DNA from: Trifolium pratense
Taxonomy: Eukaryota > Streptophyta > Magnoliopsida > Fabales > Fabaceae
DNA length: 64,000 bases
Direction of reading: 5' to 3'
NCBI RefSeq assembly: GCF_020283565.1
Contig: NC_060061.1
Location: 19,753,362 to 19,817,361, forward strand
Under the pieces are notes generated by a model. That model ran no database searches. It saw only the letters and a list, made by a program, of their open reading frames with translations, and was not told where the DNA came from. Position numbers and translations under genes: made by a program. Positions 35,373-47,128 of this stretch are shown piece after piece. Positions within the stretch are counted from its first letter, which is position 1. Every line of letters starts with the position of its first letter.

Positions 35373-36220
35373 GGCAGATTCTAGGGTGGGAGACCATGAT
35401 AGGTCTCTCACCGATGAGTGATGTGTTATGTGGTTTGGATTGAATGTGTACATGATATTATGATGTACTGTCAGTATTAATTTTTTTTTTTTTGAAAAAA
35501 AAAGTTTTTGATATTTTTTCGGGAAAAAATTATCATTTTTTTTTCCCGAAAAAAGTTCCCGATTTTTTAGGGGAAAAGTTTCGATTTCAGATAAAAACAA
35601 TTCCGGAGTTTTTCTGGAAAAAAAGTTTCCGTTCTTTTTTCGGGAAAAAAGTTTCGGATTTTTTCCGAAAAAAAGATTTCGATTTTTTCTGGAAAAAGTT
35701 CCGATGTTTTCCGGAAAAAAGTTCCCGATTTTTTGGGGAAAATAGTTTCGAAATGTTCATCTGAAAAAGTATTGCTGATACAAAAAAAAGTGAAAAAACA
35801 GAAAATATTTAAAACTTTTTTTTTCGAATAAAATATTAGAAATTTTCCAAAAAAATATCGGAAACTTTTTTTCCAGAAAATATCCGAAACTTTTTTCCGA
35901 ATAAAATATCGGAACTTTTTTCCCGAAAAAAAGAACGGAATCTTTTTTGTTCAGACAAAACCTCCGAAATTGTTTTTATCTAAAATCGAAAATTTTCTCC
36001 CGAAAATCGGAAACTTTTTTCCGAAAAAAAAATCGAAAATTTTTTCCACAAAAAAGATCGAAAACTTTTTTTCGAAAAAATCGGTAACTTTTTTTCAAAA
36101 ATAGAAAATAATATAATACTGACAGTACACCATAATATCACGTACACATTCAATCTGATCCACATAACACTTGACTCATTGGTGGGAGATATGCTCTACT
36201 AACTCACGCTAGCATCCGCC
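35373..36220. mobile_element. Foldback element with GTTTCCGATTTTTTC minisatellite
   Basis: 848 bp. The left end GGCAGATTCTAGGGTGGGAG and the right end, reverse-complemented, GGCGGATGCTAGCGTGAG, start arms sharing GTGTTATGTGG and ATTGAATGTGTAC then ACTGTCAGTATT. Inside, each arm is an array of about 20-25 bp units such as AAAAGTTTCCGATTTTTTC. Flanks CTAATTAAT (35364-35372) and CTAATTATA (36221-36229) are a near-9-bp TSD, suggesting Mutator affinity. Frames rich in Phe-Arg-Lys read from the array are artefacts. Confidence 0.8.
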
Positions 36221-36477
36221 CTAATTATATAGACAATGATCGATGCCACAAATAACATCATACATTTATTCTAAGAGTTGTTTAACTTGTAGCACAACAA
36301 GAGAATTTGAGAATTTAAGTTTAAGTCTACACAATCAAGGGGTTCTACATGAATGAAACAAGATATTTAAACATAAGGCAAAGTACCTTTGGCAACCAAA
36401 CAACATAAAGACAATTATTATTATTTGTAGAAAACTTTTGTATCAAATAACAATAGTCAAATAAGAAAGATAACTTC

Positions 36478-38189
36478 ACTGTTTTTTATTTTGTTACGAG
36501 AGCAAAACAAAAGATAAAGACTACTCTCTAACAAAAGCAACACCCCATGCATCAACAAGGAGGTGGGAAGACATCTCAGCAAGAGGCACAACAAGTTTCA
36601 CAAGAGGAGCGATCGAGTTAGCTTCCATTTTAGCCAACAAATCAACGCACGCATTCCCTCCCGGAGAGTGTGATTAATAACAACAGTCCAGTCTCTGTCT
36701 AGAAGCTGACGGATGCTAATAACTTCATTTGCAAATTTATGATAAGGTGAAACGTCATCCTAAACAAGAGTGGCCGTTTGTAAAGAATCTGAAAAGCAAA
36801 TGACATGTCTGAAACCTTTCTCCCAACATAATAAACCATGAAGCAAAGCTATGATCTCAGCATAAAGAATACTAGTCTGCGATGCCACACCATAAAACCC
36901 ACCAAGAAAGGATCTAACATTATTACGAATAAGACCACCAAAACCTGCAGATTGTGGCGAACCCAACAAACTTCCATCAACATTCAGACAAACATAGCCC
37001 TCAGGGGGACTGTACCAAGCCACTAGCTGCTGAGACTGTGTCTTTGCAGAGGCCGGTGACGGTTTGGCAAACGCCACTGAACAGTAGTAAAACATAGATT
37101 GTATTTTAGCGACACTTTTATGCACAATGTTTCTCGAGTTATTAAAGATGACATCATTCCGCGCGCACCAAATAACCCACATAACAACCAAGATAATATT
37201 CCTGTGGGAAGCCCAAAGGTTTTACATCAACAGAACAAATCAATCCCTGTGTGGAACAAGGAATATTTTCCAAGCCACAAGCTTTTCAGACATCAAAAGC
37301 ATCAATGCATGAAAAAAGGTAGTGATTAACAATTTCATCCATCACTAAACAGTGATGACAAATAGCAGAAGAACATACCTTCCGATGATGCAACACTGAT
37401 CTGGTAGGAATTGAATCATGTGTTAATTGTCAAATAAAAAATTGTATGCTTGCTGGTAGCGTGAGACGCCAAATCCACTGCCAATTATGTTGGTTATTGC
37501 ATGGAGTAGGTTCCAGCAGCCAATTATAAGCGTCCTTAGTGGAGTAGATACCAGAACTAGCATTATGCCAAACTCAAACATCTGAAATGCCATTAACAAT
37601 GCGAGGTTGAAGGGAGGAGATCTCATTACGGGCAAAGTCCGGAACAATGGTAAACAAGCTCTCCAATTTCTGTCGTACCACACATCCTTGATTTTGGTTG
37701 CAGTGTTCTGGATTGCTACAAACGACACCATGGAGCCTAACATTTCTTTAAACACCCAAGGATAAAACCAAAAGTTAGAGTTGCCTTCGCCTATTTTAAT
37801 ATTAAAACCGTCTCGCAGCCTGTGAATAGTTTTTGCAATAGAGTTCCAAATAACTGAGCCACCTGACACAGAAGTATTGAAAATAAAATGCTCTTTCAAA
37901 TATCTTTCTTCCAAGAGTTTAACCCATAACTTATCGGGTGAGTTAAGGATTTCCCAAACGAGTTTACCAAGAAGGGAAATATTTTGCAGCCGGGAAACAC
38001 GCACACTTAGACCACCAAAGCGACGTGGTTGCGTGATTTTATTCCAACTCACAAGATGCATTCCAACATCACCAGAACCTTTCCAAATAAACCTCCTAAC
38101 AGTTTTGTCTAAATCATCACACGTACCCTGCAGAAGCCAGTTAATCTGCATATGGTAAGCCAGTTAATCTGCATATGGTAATCTGCATT
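36478..38189 (-). pseudogene. 5'-truncated LINE insertion, ORF2 C-terminus
   Basis: On the minus strand, frames 38151-37423 and 37191-36760 encode the end of a LINE ORF2: FIWKGSGDVGMHLVSWNKIT and IKIGEGNSNFWFYPW (zinc-binding region), CARNDVIFNNS linker, then RNase H with VCLNVDGSLLG, LYAEIIALLHGLLCWE and VICFSDSLQTATLV; the frame is broken near 36760 and 37400. A 10-bp TSD AGATAACTTC flanks it (36468-36477 and 38190-38199), with an A-rich tail on the minus strand (T-rich at about 36481-36495), as expected for target-primed insertion. A 23-bp tandem duplication (38136-38158 and 38159-38181) lies at the 5' end. Confidence 0.88.
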
Positions 38190-38534
38190 AGATAACTTCG
38201 ATGTGAAATAAACTAAGGAATTTTATACTAGAGAAATAACCATGAACTCTAAGTGTGTTTAGTTAACTACACAATGTGCAGACGAAATAACCTTGAACAA
38301 TTCCTAGAGTAGTAAGCAAAAGAATACTTATTTTTGTTAGATTTTAGAAGAAAGTTGAAGAAATGGACTTAAATGAATGAAAATTGTAGTGTTTAATTTT
38401 TTGAATAAAATGTTTCTTTAAATAGAATACTTAAAGAGTATTCATCAAACACTCATTAGCAAGACCCAAAAATAGAAAATGAAATGTATATGATCTTCTA
38501 CATTTAGTGCACATGCTGACAACACAAACATATT

Positions 38535-38690
38535 AAAAAAGACCAGGGCCCCCGAGTTGTTGTATATAACGCCACTTGTATTCATTTTTGCAAATTAATG
38601 GAATCATAATCTTTCTTCCTAAATCTCTCTCAATTCAATTCTTTCTAAAATTCCCCAAGTTCTAACAAAAAAGACCAGGGCCCCGAGTTG
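38535..38690. mobile_element. Short LTR-like fragment between 24-bp direct repeats
   Basis: A segment of about 110 bp (38558-38667, TGTTGTATATAACG to TTCTAACA) looks like the end of a copia LTR. It is flanked by near-identical 24-25 bp repeats AAAAAAGACCAGGGCCC then CGAGTTG (38535-38559 and 38667-38690). Confidence 0.6.
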
Positions 38691-38940
38691 GCTGCTGTAA
38701 AATAGCACACAATTTAATTTCAGTGGATTAACATTTTATATAAGACAAAAAAAATCAATTATAAATAATTTTGATCGTTCATTCTAAATCGGACAACTAA
38801 GATGAATAACAATTGTGTCAAATCCAAGTCCGAAGACTAGCTAGCAAACACAATATGCATTGCAAATGCAATATGATGAGACATACGTTACGTACCCGTA
38901 AAGAATGATGAAATATTTTATCCAACAACTAACGCGAATT

Positions 38941-39166
38941 AGGGTCCATTTGGCTAAGCTTTTTTAGAGTTTATGCAAACAGCTTATGCAATATAAATTA
39001 AGTTTTATGCTATTTTATAAGTTCACATTAGTGAAAATTATAATTTTCTAAGCTATTTTATCATAAACTACATGGACAAACTTATAATAATATATAAAAA
39101 TTGCATAAGTTGTTTGCATAAGCTCTAAATAAGAGGGAAAAAAAGTCAGCCCAAACGATACCTTAG
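38941..39166. mobile_element. MITE with GGGTCCATTTGGCT ends
   Basis: About 226 bp with inverted termini AGGGTCCATTTGGCTAAG and, reverse-complemented, AGGTATCGTTTGGGCTGAC; internal arms share TTATGCAAACA-type words. No clear TSD. Confidence 0.55.
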
Positions 39167-40329
39167 TCACATTAGTACATACAATTTGGCTAAGATGGTT
39201 GAATAAAGTCCCGCAATTCTTTAAATGTAATCTAGAAAAGAAAAAGAAGAAAAAAAAACTGCAATATTAACACCAATTGGAATGGAAGACTTGCAGTAGT
39301 GAAAGCATCCAAGTTTGTCTCCTTTGTTTCTCGATTCCCAGCAAAACATGCATATACTAAATTAAGAATGCTTGCTTTTTATACATAGGGAATTTATTAA
39401 TGTCTCATAATTTGTCATTCTCAGAGTAACTCATTTCCACTTACAAACAAACCTACCAAACTCTAGCTATAGCTAAGGGATAGGGTTCAGAGATCATGCT
39501 GATGGATCAAACAACAGAAGAAGCAGAGGAGTTCACACCAAACAAACAGAACACATGAACTTTTTCAAAGTGTTTCATTTCGAGGCGACACGAGCACTTT
39601 CCCGGCATTTCCTCCCATCTCTTTGAAATTCTCAATTACTATATTTTGTCTCTGGATCCTCGTGACTGAGTGAGTGACCACCGTTGTCCTCTTCAATTCT
39701 TGATGCAATCACCCACTCACCCACATCACATGCCTTCCTTCAAATTAAACATTTTTTAAAAATCAATACTAGTATGTGATCAAGCTTTTAAATAAAGGGT
39801 CTTGCTAACGAGTGTCCCCGGAATACTCTTTAAGCATTCCATTTAAAGAAACTTTTTATTCAAAAAGTTAAATACTACAATTTCCAATGCGTTGACTTTA
39901 CGCATTCCGATAAAAATTCTATAAAAAACTTACTATTTAAGCGCTTAAAGAGTGCCCCAGAGCACTATTTAGCATTTGCCTTAAATAAAAATATGAATTC
40001 TTGGATTAGTAAATTCAAACAACGGTTTCCCGTAAACTTAACCCGGTTAGAATGGATATCGTATTTTATATGCAGAGCCAAAATTCGAAGCTTCATTTAT
40101 TCATCTTAAAGTGAAAGTTCACTGGGTTACCTGACTATAAAAAATTCAAAAAGAAACTAGTCTTTGGACCGACCGTCAATAGGGAACGAGTTCAATATAT
40201 AAGAACTCCCTACAACAAACTACAACAAGCAAACAAAACGACTCTTAAAAATGACATTATAAAGGGTTAATGATAGTGGCGCAATTTCAATTTGTTACAA
40301 GGCCAAACTTGCAAACCCTCCTTTTAGCA
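39167..40329. other. Intergenic DNA
   Basis: No gene seen. Two short segments (38410-38450 and 39815-39980) share TATTTAAAGAAAC and ACTCTTTAAG-type words in inverted order, likely MITE debris. Confidence 0.35.
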
Positions 40330-40337
40330 CTCACAAC

Positions 40338-41874
40338 TAGGGTTGGGAACAAGCCAGGCCAGGCCAGACCTACGATTTTTCTTCAGGCCTGAGCCTAGGG
40401 GTGTACATGGGTTGGGCAAATCCGGTCGACCCGGTCAAACCCACCCAATCCAACCCAAAAAAGTGGGTTGGGTCGGGCAAGTGGGTGGATATGAATTTCA
40501 AAAATAAAAAACCCATTAAAAAAGTCGGGTTTCGGGTAAAACCGGACCCAACCCAAAAAACCCACTAACCCACTAGTGCTATGTTTCTTGAATTTTTTTT
40601 ATGAAAATACTAAAGATTTTTTCATTTGATTATTAAATATTTTTATATTGAAAATGAGTTATACTATTTTTTACGAAAATCAAAAAGATTGAATAATTTT
40701 TATGAACAAATATGATAATTTTTCGCATTATTTTTAAAAATTTTTAAAAAATTGAATAATTTTCATAAACAAATATAGTGATTCATGGTTTAGTCATCTG
40801 ATATAAAAAAAAAAACAAAAAAATCATTTGGATAACACGCTATCCAACCCGTAAATTAGTAGATTTACACAAAAAAATGGGTGATTATTTTTTATAGTGA
40901 AAAAAAGTTACCATATTTTTCAAGAAAATACATTGATTGAGTTATTTTTTATGAAAAAATACGATGATTCAACATTTAGATATTTAATATAAAAAAATAG
41001 AAAAATAATTTGGGTAACCCACAACCCAACCCAATCCAACCCGGAAATTAGTGGATTTACCCAACCCGGTCCAATGTTATAACGGGTGGTTATTTTACTA
41101 AACCCAACCCGGAGTACCATATGTGGTTTGGGTTTTGGTTTTGGCAAAACCCAACCCAATCCGGCCCACGTACACCCCTACCTGAGCCTGGCCTGTGGCC
41201 TATCAAATGTTATTTTTTTTTGCCTGGCCTGAGCCTTTTAAAAGTCTGGCCTGACCTTGTAGCCTATTTAAAAGTCTGTGTTACATTAAAGTTTCTCTAT
41301 ATAGTCTTTTTAAATAGGCTAAACAAGTCTTAAAAAGTTCACATTTAAATTTTTATAATTTCTACAACATTAAGAAAAAACTAATAATATGATTAGCACA
41401 ATAATTAAAAACTAATAAAATAACAAATACGATTACGACAAAGTCGTCATAATACAAATTGTTTGCTAAGTGTAGTCAGCAACAAGCCAACAACCAAAAT
41501 ATAGGATGAGTTGCTACTTGCTCGAGAGAATGAGAGATGGAATGAAGGTAGGGTTTCTATTTTTAATTTATATGCGTGAAATATAAAAACAAATATATTT
41601 TCTCTGTTTTGTTAAAAAAAATAAAAAAAATTCTCTGATATTTTGTATTTATATAAATAATATTTTTTTATAAGATATAAATAATAATTATTATAAACAG
41701 ACTGGCCTATCAAGCTTCGTAGGCTTTTTAGAAGCCTAAGTCTGACCTATTTATGTAAACAGGCCGTTTTCAAAGTCTAAGCCTGACATTTTTAATAATC
41801 AGGTCAGGCCAGGCCAGACTTATACAGGCCAGGCCGAAGACCCCTGTAGGCCGCCTGGCCTATTCCCAACCCTA
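40338..41874. mobile_element. hAT MITE (outer), split by another hAT MITE
   Basis: Ends TAGGGTTGGGAACAAGCC and GGCCTATTCCCAACCCTA with a perfect 8-bp TSD CTCACAAC (40330-40337 and 41875-41882). Interior is rich in GGCCAGGCCTGAGCC-type words. Without the insertion it would be about 744 bp. No transposase. Confidence 0.92.
40396..41180. mobile_element. hAT MITE (inner)
   Basis: 785 bp, ends TAGGGGTGTACATGGGTTGG and its inverted counterpart ACGTACACCCCTA, with a perfect 8-bp TSD CCTGAGCC (40388-40395 and 41181-41188). Subterminal repeats of AACCCAACCC / GGGTTGGGT. No coding capacity. Confidence 0.93.
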
Positions 41875-41882
41875 CTCACAAC

Positions 41883-42485
41883 TATCCAAACCGCATTACA
41901 CTCAAAAGACTAGAGTTATTGTGGTGAACAAAACTCAATATAACTCTTAAAAAAAAGGAAAAATTACATTTTACTTCATGAATATTTAAACATTAAACTA
42001 ACTTTTACTATTTAAATTATATAAAAAATACTATTTCAAATTTTAACACTTGAATTTAATTGAAACACTTTAAAATTTACAAAAGTCTTAAAATTTATTA
42101 TCAAATATTAAATATTTAACAATTCTTTTGGACGGATTGTGTTCACGGGTACACATATTTGAATTCATAAACCTTACCCGAACCAAACCACTTTAGGTTT
42201 GAAAGTTTATTCAGGTTGGGACCAAACTTAAACAGGTTCAGGTAAAATGCGGAGGTTGAACTGGTTTGGGTTAACATGTTGAACGGGTCACCCAGACATG
42301 TCCACCCATGTAATGCAAAAATGAGTCACTACGAGAAATATGCCATATTTTTCCTGTGAAATTTTCTGCAAAAACTTATTCGTAAAAATACCTGAAGATT
42401 TTGCTGTAAATTTAAATCATAAAAGGGATCCTCCTATAGAAGTTGCAAATAATCAACTTCGCTAATCAATAAAGATTCTTTAGAG
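41883..42485. other. Intergenic DNA
   Basis: No gene. A possible CACTA end (CACTACGAGAAAT at 42327) is not matched by a second terminus. Confidence 0.35.
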
Positions 42486-42836
42486 CATTCACAATGGAGC
42501 TCCCCAAATTTGAGTACTTAACTGGGTCCCACGTGTACGCATCACTCATTTATTATTTTTTAATAATAGTACCTAATAAATACTCAATCCCTCCAACCCA
42601 GCACCTCTTAAAAAGTTCTAAATCGGTTCCACTAATAACTCTATATCTCATCAATAATACTACATCTTTATAAGTAGGTTCCATAAAAATATATTATAAC
42701 GAGGAGAGAGAGAGTACCTATTTAAGAAGCAGTACCTATTAGGTACTCAATGAGTTTTTCTCCAATGGTAGTACCTAATAAGTACCTATATAAGTACCTA
42801 ATAGGTACTACCATTGAAGATGAAATAAGAAATTTT
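42486..42836. mobile_element. Possible MITE with ACAATGG/CCATTG ends
   Basis: Begins GAGCATTCACAATGGAGC and ends ACTACCATTGAAGATG, inverted relatives; contains a hairpin with a perfect 15-bp stem CAATGGTAGTACCTA (about 42765-42818) and many GTACCTA words. TSD not identified. Confidence 0.5.
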
Positions 42837-43477
42837 TTATTAGATTCTCAACCAATAAAGTTTTTCTTGAATTAATAAATAAGAATTATATTCAATAAAG
42901 TTATAAAGTATTTAAATAATTAAAGTAATAAATAAGAATATAGTTTTTAAAAATGCATTGATTGTGAGTAAAAATAATGTATTAATTGATTGAAGCGGTT
43001 TTCTCACTCTAAAAATTAAAAAATGAAAAGTGACGTTGAGTGAACTTTCTCAATTTTATTTTTATAGTGTAAGTTATAATTGCAAGATAAATTTTAAAGT
43101 CTATAGAGATGGAAAATTTAGTGAACTTTGCAAGATAAACTTCGAACTAAAAAAGTTAGCGATCATTTATCCAATTATTTAGCCTTTTCCATTTAGTCAT
43201 AATTGTCTGTGAAATATTTGAATCATTTTGGATATGTATATATAGCCTGCGAACTAATTCCTGGAGTAAATTTGAATTTGTTATCCCTATAAATTATGGA
43301 GATAAAAGTAGTGTTCCTTGATGGAATGTATCAGAGCATCTCCAGTGGCTGGATTTTTGTGTCCGTCCGCCAGCTTGGAGTTACTCAACATATATAAATT
43401 TGGGAATTGGACCATTGGAGTAGACCATGTTGGCAACACGATGCTCTCACCATGCAACTGAACTTCTGTGTTGCTTT

Positions 43478-43961
43478 TGTTAGAATTTAAATTGATTCAT
43501 TAACCCTAGAGTTTATCATGTTAATCATTAAGAAATAAAACATAATCATAATCATAAGCGGAAGCGTACCTGAGTTTGAATTCACCATATGTGATGATCA
43601 AAGGTCACGGGTATGTGTGATCTTCCAACCGCAGAATTCCTTATTGGCTCCTGAAACCTCTTCTGATGGGGATGAAGAGAAAACTTTTTGACTGAGCGCC
43701 GTTTTCACGTTATTCTGCAATTGGGGACCATAACCCCTATAAATAACCTTAGGGTTATTTCCTAATTTTTCAATTTTCTAATTTGGCCCCTCATCAAATT
43801 AGATATTGACTTATGGTATCTACACAATAAATTGTCTTTCATGATATTTATGCTTTTAGCCATAGACTTATATATTATTAATTAGACCACCGATGCTTTG
43901 GCTAATTACATAATGGCCCTAACACATGTAATATTACTATTGTGACCCAAAAATCCTAACA
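43478..43961 (-). repeat. 3' LTR of the copia element
   Basis: 484 bp, equal in length and apparently identical to the copy at 48609-49092. A purine tract (AGTGGGAGAT on the minus strand, about 43962-43971) adjoins it as the polypurine primer site. Confidence 0.95.
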
Positions 43962-44640
43962 ATCTCCCACTGGTCACATATGTAATTATACACATGTGTT
44001 AGACTTTATGAGCTCAAAATTCGCCATTATATTCCTTAAGCATATCCAAATTATCTCGTCCATTAGTCATGCCAATATATAGAACCAAGGTGATTTTCGT
44101 TACATTAATCATAACTAAACCCATCAATGATCACCAATAGTGACACAACTAAATGACATAGATCCATCATGAAATGTGTAGCATGAAAATCACATGAAAT
44201 TGGTCTGTATATGTCGATTTTCAACTGGTCCTCTTTAATCCTTAGTGAGATCAAACCTTAACCAAAGTCAGAGTGTAAAAATACCAAAACTTTATTTCTG
44301 CAGAAAATATTCTTAAGTCTTATTTGAACTGAAGTGTGTCTATATTATAAAAGCATTAAAAATAACAAACTCCCACTAAAACTTAATATCACTTAATGAC
44401 TTGACACCCATACGAGAAATATGCTCATGGAGCCTTTTGGGTGAAAAACTTTAGTAAGCGGATCCGCAAATATGGAGTTTGTACCGATATGCTTTATAGA
44501 CAACCGTTCACTCTGAACTTAATCTTTAATAACAAGAACTTGATCTCTATATTCTTGAATTTGTCGAGTTCCTTGTTTGAAAATAGAACTAATAATTTAT
44601 TGTCACAAATAACTTTAGTGGTATTTCAATTCCTTATCCA

Positions 44641-45908
44641 CTATGTGCAGCCCCGTGACAAAGTTCTATAATCAGATGTCTCATGATATGTTATCTTTGC
44701 ATCCAACAAAATCGAAGTCAGTACACCAAATGATCTCAAAACTAGATCTGACCTCCAATACATGAGCATGTAGTCTTTTGTTCTCTTTAAATACTGTATG
44801 ACCCATTTGGCTGCTTCAAATGGTCTAATCTTAAATTTCTTAAATATCGGCCCAACATCCCAAAAATTGTACGCAATACTTGAACGCATACAAAACTGAA
44901 TATACATTAGACTCCCTACTACTTATCATAAGGAATCTTCTGCATTTACTTTTCTTTAAAGTTATTCATAGGGCACTGTTTGAGACTAAACTTGTCTCCC
45001 TTAGCCACATGGTTTACCGTCTTGTCATTGACAAACAAAACCAAGAAAATATATTTGCTCCCACACAACTCATGATATATACAATCATCAACCAAATTCA
45101 CCTCAAAACCGAATGAGATGATCATTTGATGAATTTTGAAATACCATAATTGAGATGCTTGCTTGAGTTCATATATGGATTTCTTAAATTTGCAAACCAT
45201 ATATTTTGAATCTTTTGAAACAAAATTTTCCGGCTGCACCATATACATTGTTTCATTAATGTTACCATTTAGAAACATTGTCTTTATATCCACCAGATGT
45301 AACTCAAGTTCTAAATGTGTCACCAATGTCATTATGGTCCTAAAAGAGTCTTTCGAAAAAACCGAAAAGAAGGACTCTTTATAATCAATGCCTTCTTTAT
45401 GTGTAAATCCTCTTGTGACAAGACGAGTTTTTTTTTTCTTTCCTCTCCACATCGCCTATCGAATCCCTCTTGGTCTTAAATTTTTATTTAAGACCAATGA
45501 GTTTCACACCTTATGGCAATGAGAAAAGATCTCAAATGTCATTGTTATTTATGGAATTTATCACTTTATTTGGGGCATCGATCCACCTTTGAGAGTTAGA
45601 ACTTTCCATTGCTTGATGAAATCTGATTAGATCATCATCCATCATTCCAATGTTAACCTTATGTCCCTGGATAAATACAATATAATCATCTGGTATTGTA
45701 TTTCTATTTTCTCTCGTGGATCTCCTGAATGACATATGTTCTTGAGGTGTAAGAGTTTGTTCATCTGGAACAATTTCTTGTATGGAGAGTTAAACACCTG
45801 TGGGAATATCAATATATTCCTCCATAACCATATCTCCCCCTGCAAACTCGACATCCTCAAAGAACCGACATTTCCTGATTGAAAAACGAAATTTAATTGT
45901 GGGATCAT
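44641..45908 (-). pseudogene. Copia pol remnant (integrase end, RT, RNase H link)
   Basis: In minus-strand order: CRFFEDVEFAG (integrase C-terminal region), STRENRNTIPDDYIVF and SNSQRWIDAPNKV (spacer before RT), then 45452-44946 with TRGFTHKEGIDYKESFFSVF, LHLVDIKTMFLNGNI and SIYELKQASQLWY of the reverse transcriptase, then VIQYLKRTKDYMLMYW leading into RNase H. The YVDD active-site region reads with substitutions (LFVNDKT) and several frame breaks separate the pieces, so no active enzyme can be made. Confidence 0.85.
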
Positions 45909-46619
45909 AAAACTTGTACCCCTAGATCTTTAAAGTATACCATAAAATAGCAACTTACAATCCTCAAGTCCAATTTATTTTCATTTGCCTTATAAAACCC
46001 TGCTTTAACTAAATAATCCCAAACTTGTAAATTATACAAAACCGAAATTCAATTGATATTAGCCAAGAGTAACCATTAGCAAATGAGCAAATGAAAATAG
46101 ATAGTGAATAATTCTTGTCAATGATCAAAATTCCAAATAAAATTATTATCACACCGAAATAACTGAAACCACATGTCTTTAAAAAAAAATAATTAACTGA
46201 AACCATGAAGCTATTGAACCGAAAAGTTTAACCAAATTTAAATTTGAGACTTAACTGAATTTGCCCATAGACCATATATAACATTTAGGACCGTAGCACT
46301 TTGAACAGAACCAAAATTGTATACAATGTGCATTGATAAAAGGAAAAGGCAGCCTGAATTCATAATTGAATTTTGGGGTAAAAATAAATCATACCAATTT
46401 GATTAAATACCAAAAAATAAATAACGTGCGGTAAACACACATATAAACTGAATTCATGTCAAACCACACGCTCAGGATAATCATGAGCACCAAAAACTGA
46501 ATTCGACAAGAAAATTAGAAATACTCATTTTCTCAATGATCAAACTTAATCTCTATTAATAATGTAAATTTTTTTCAATTGCCTCAACTTAAACTGTCTT
46601 GTCCTCAACCACATATAGA

Positions 46620-47128
46620 TGTATCTTTCACCATCACTTAGTTGCCGACAATTCATAAAACTTTACATAGGCACACTGTTGTTAGTTGTGACACCGGAAT
46701 CTATCCAACATGTGTGTATACATACCAAAGTTAAATCAACCTCAAAACAAACCAAATTAAGAAATATATCTTCCCTTAACATGTCATGTTTGACAATTAA
46801 AGTAATGTTTCTTTACCCTTTAGTTCCACAAAAGAAACAACTATCGTTACATGATTTAAATTTTATGTTGCTGTTCCTTTTGAGGCACTGTATCCGCAGC
46901 TTATCCTTATGCTTTATTGAATTAAGGTTTCCCAAAAGCGTAGGTATATAAGACTTTTCGTTCTTGAGAAACCTCTTTTCAGATTTCCTTAATGAAAAAT
47001 GTTACCGTATTTATCGAACATATGCAATTTGACCTCTCCCACCTTCCAATTTCCCTCTTTTGTTTAGAGGTACTCTCATCCGTACGAGGTGAGGGAGAAT
47101 CAGTCCTTAACGCAACGTCGAGATCCAT
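46620..47128 (-). pseudogene. Copia gag/protease remnant
   Basis: A minus-strand frame opening at 47128 reads MDLDVALRTDSPSPRTDEST, the typical gag start of this copia lineage, and is soon broken. Nearer 46850-46690 a CFFCGTKG segment (zinc knuckle without its His) and IDSGVTTNNS (protease-like D-S-G) follow. The distance between them is far too short for a full gag. Confidence 0.65.

Noticed and set aside
35492..35764. Frame rich in Phe, Lys and Arg resembling a repeat protein
   Set aside because: Product of the foldback minisatellite; the units are not multiples of three and the reverse strand gives similar frames.
42327..42340. CACTA element start (CACTACGAGAAAT)
   Set aside because: No matching inverted end or TSD within reach.
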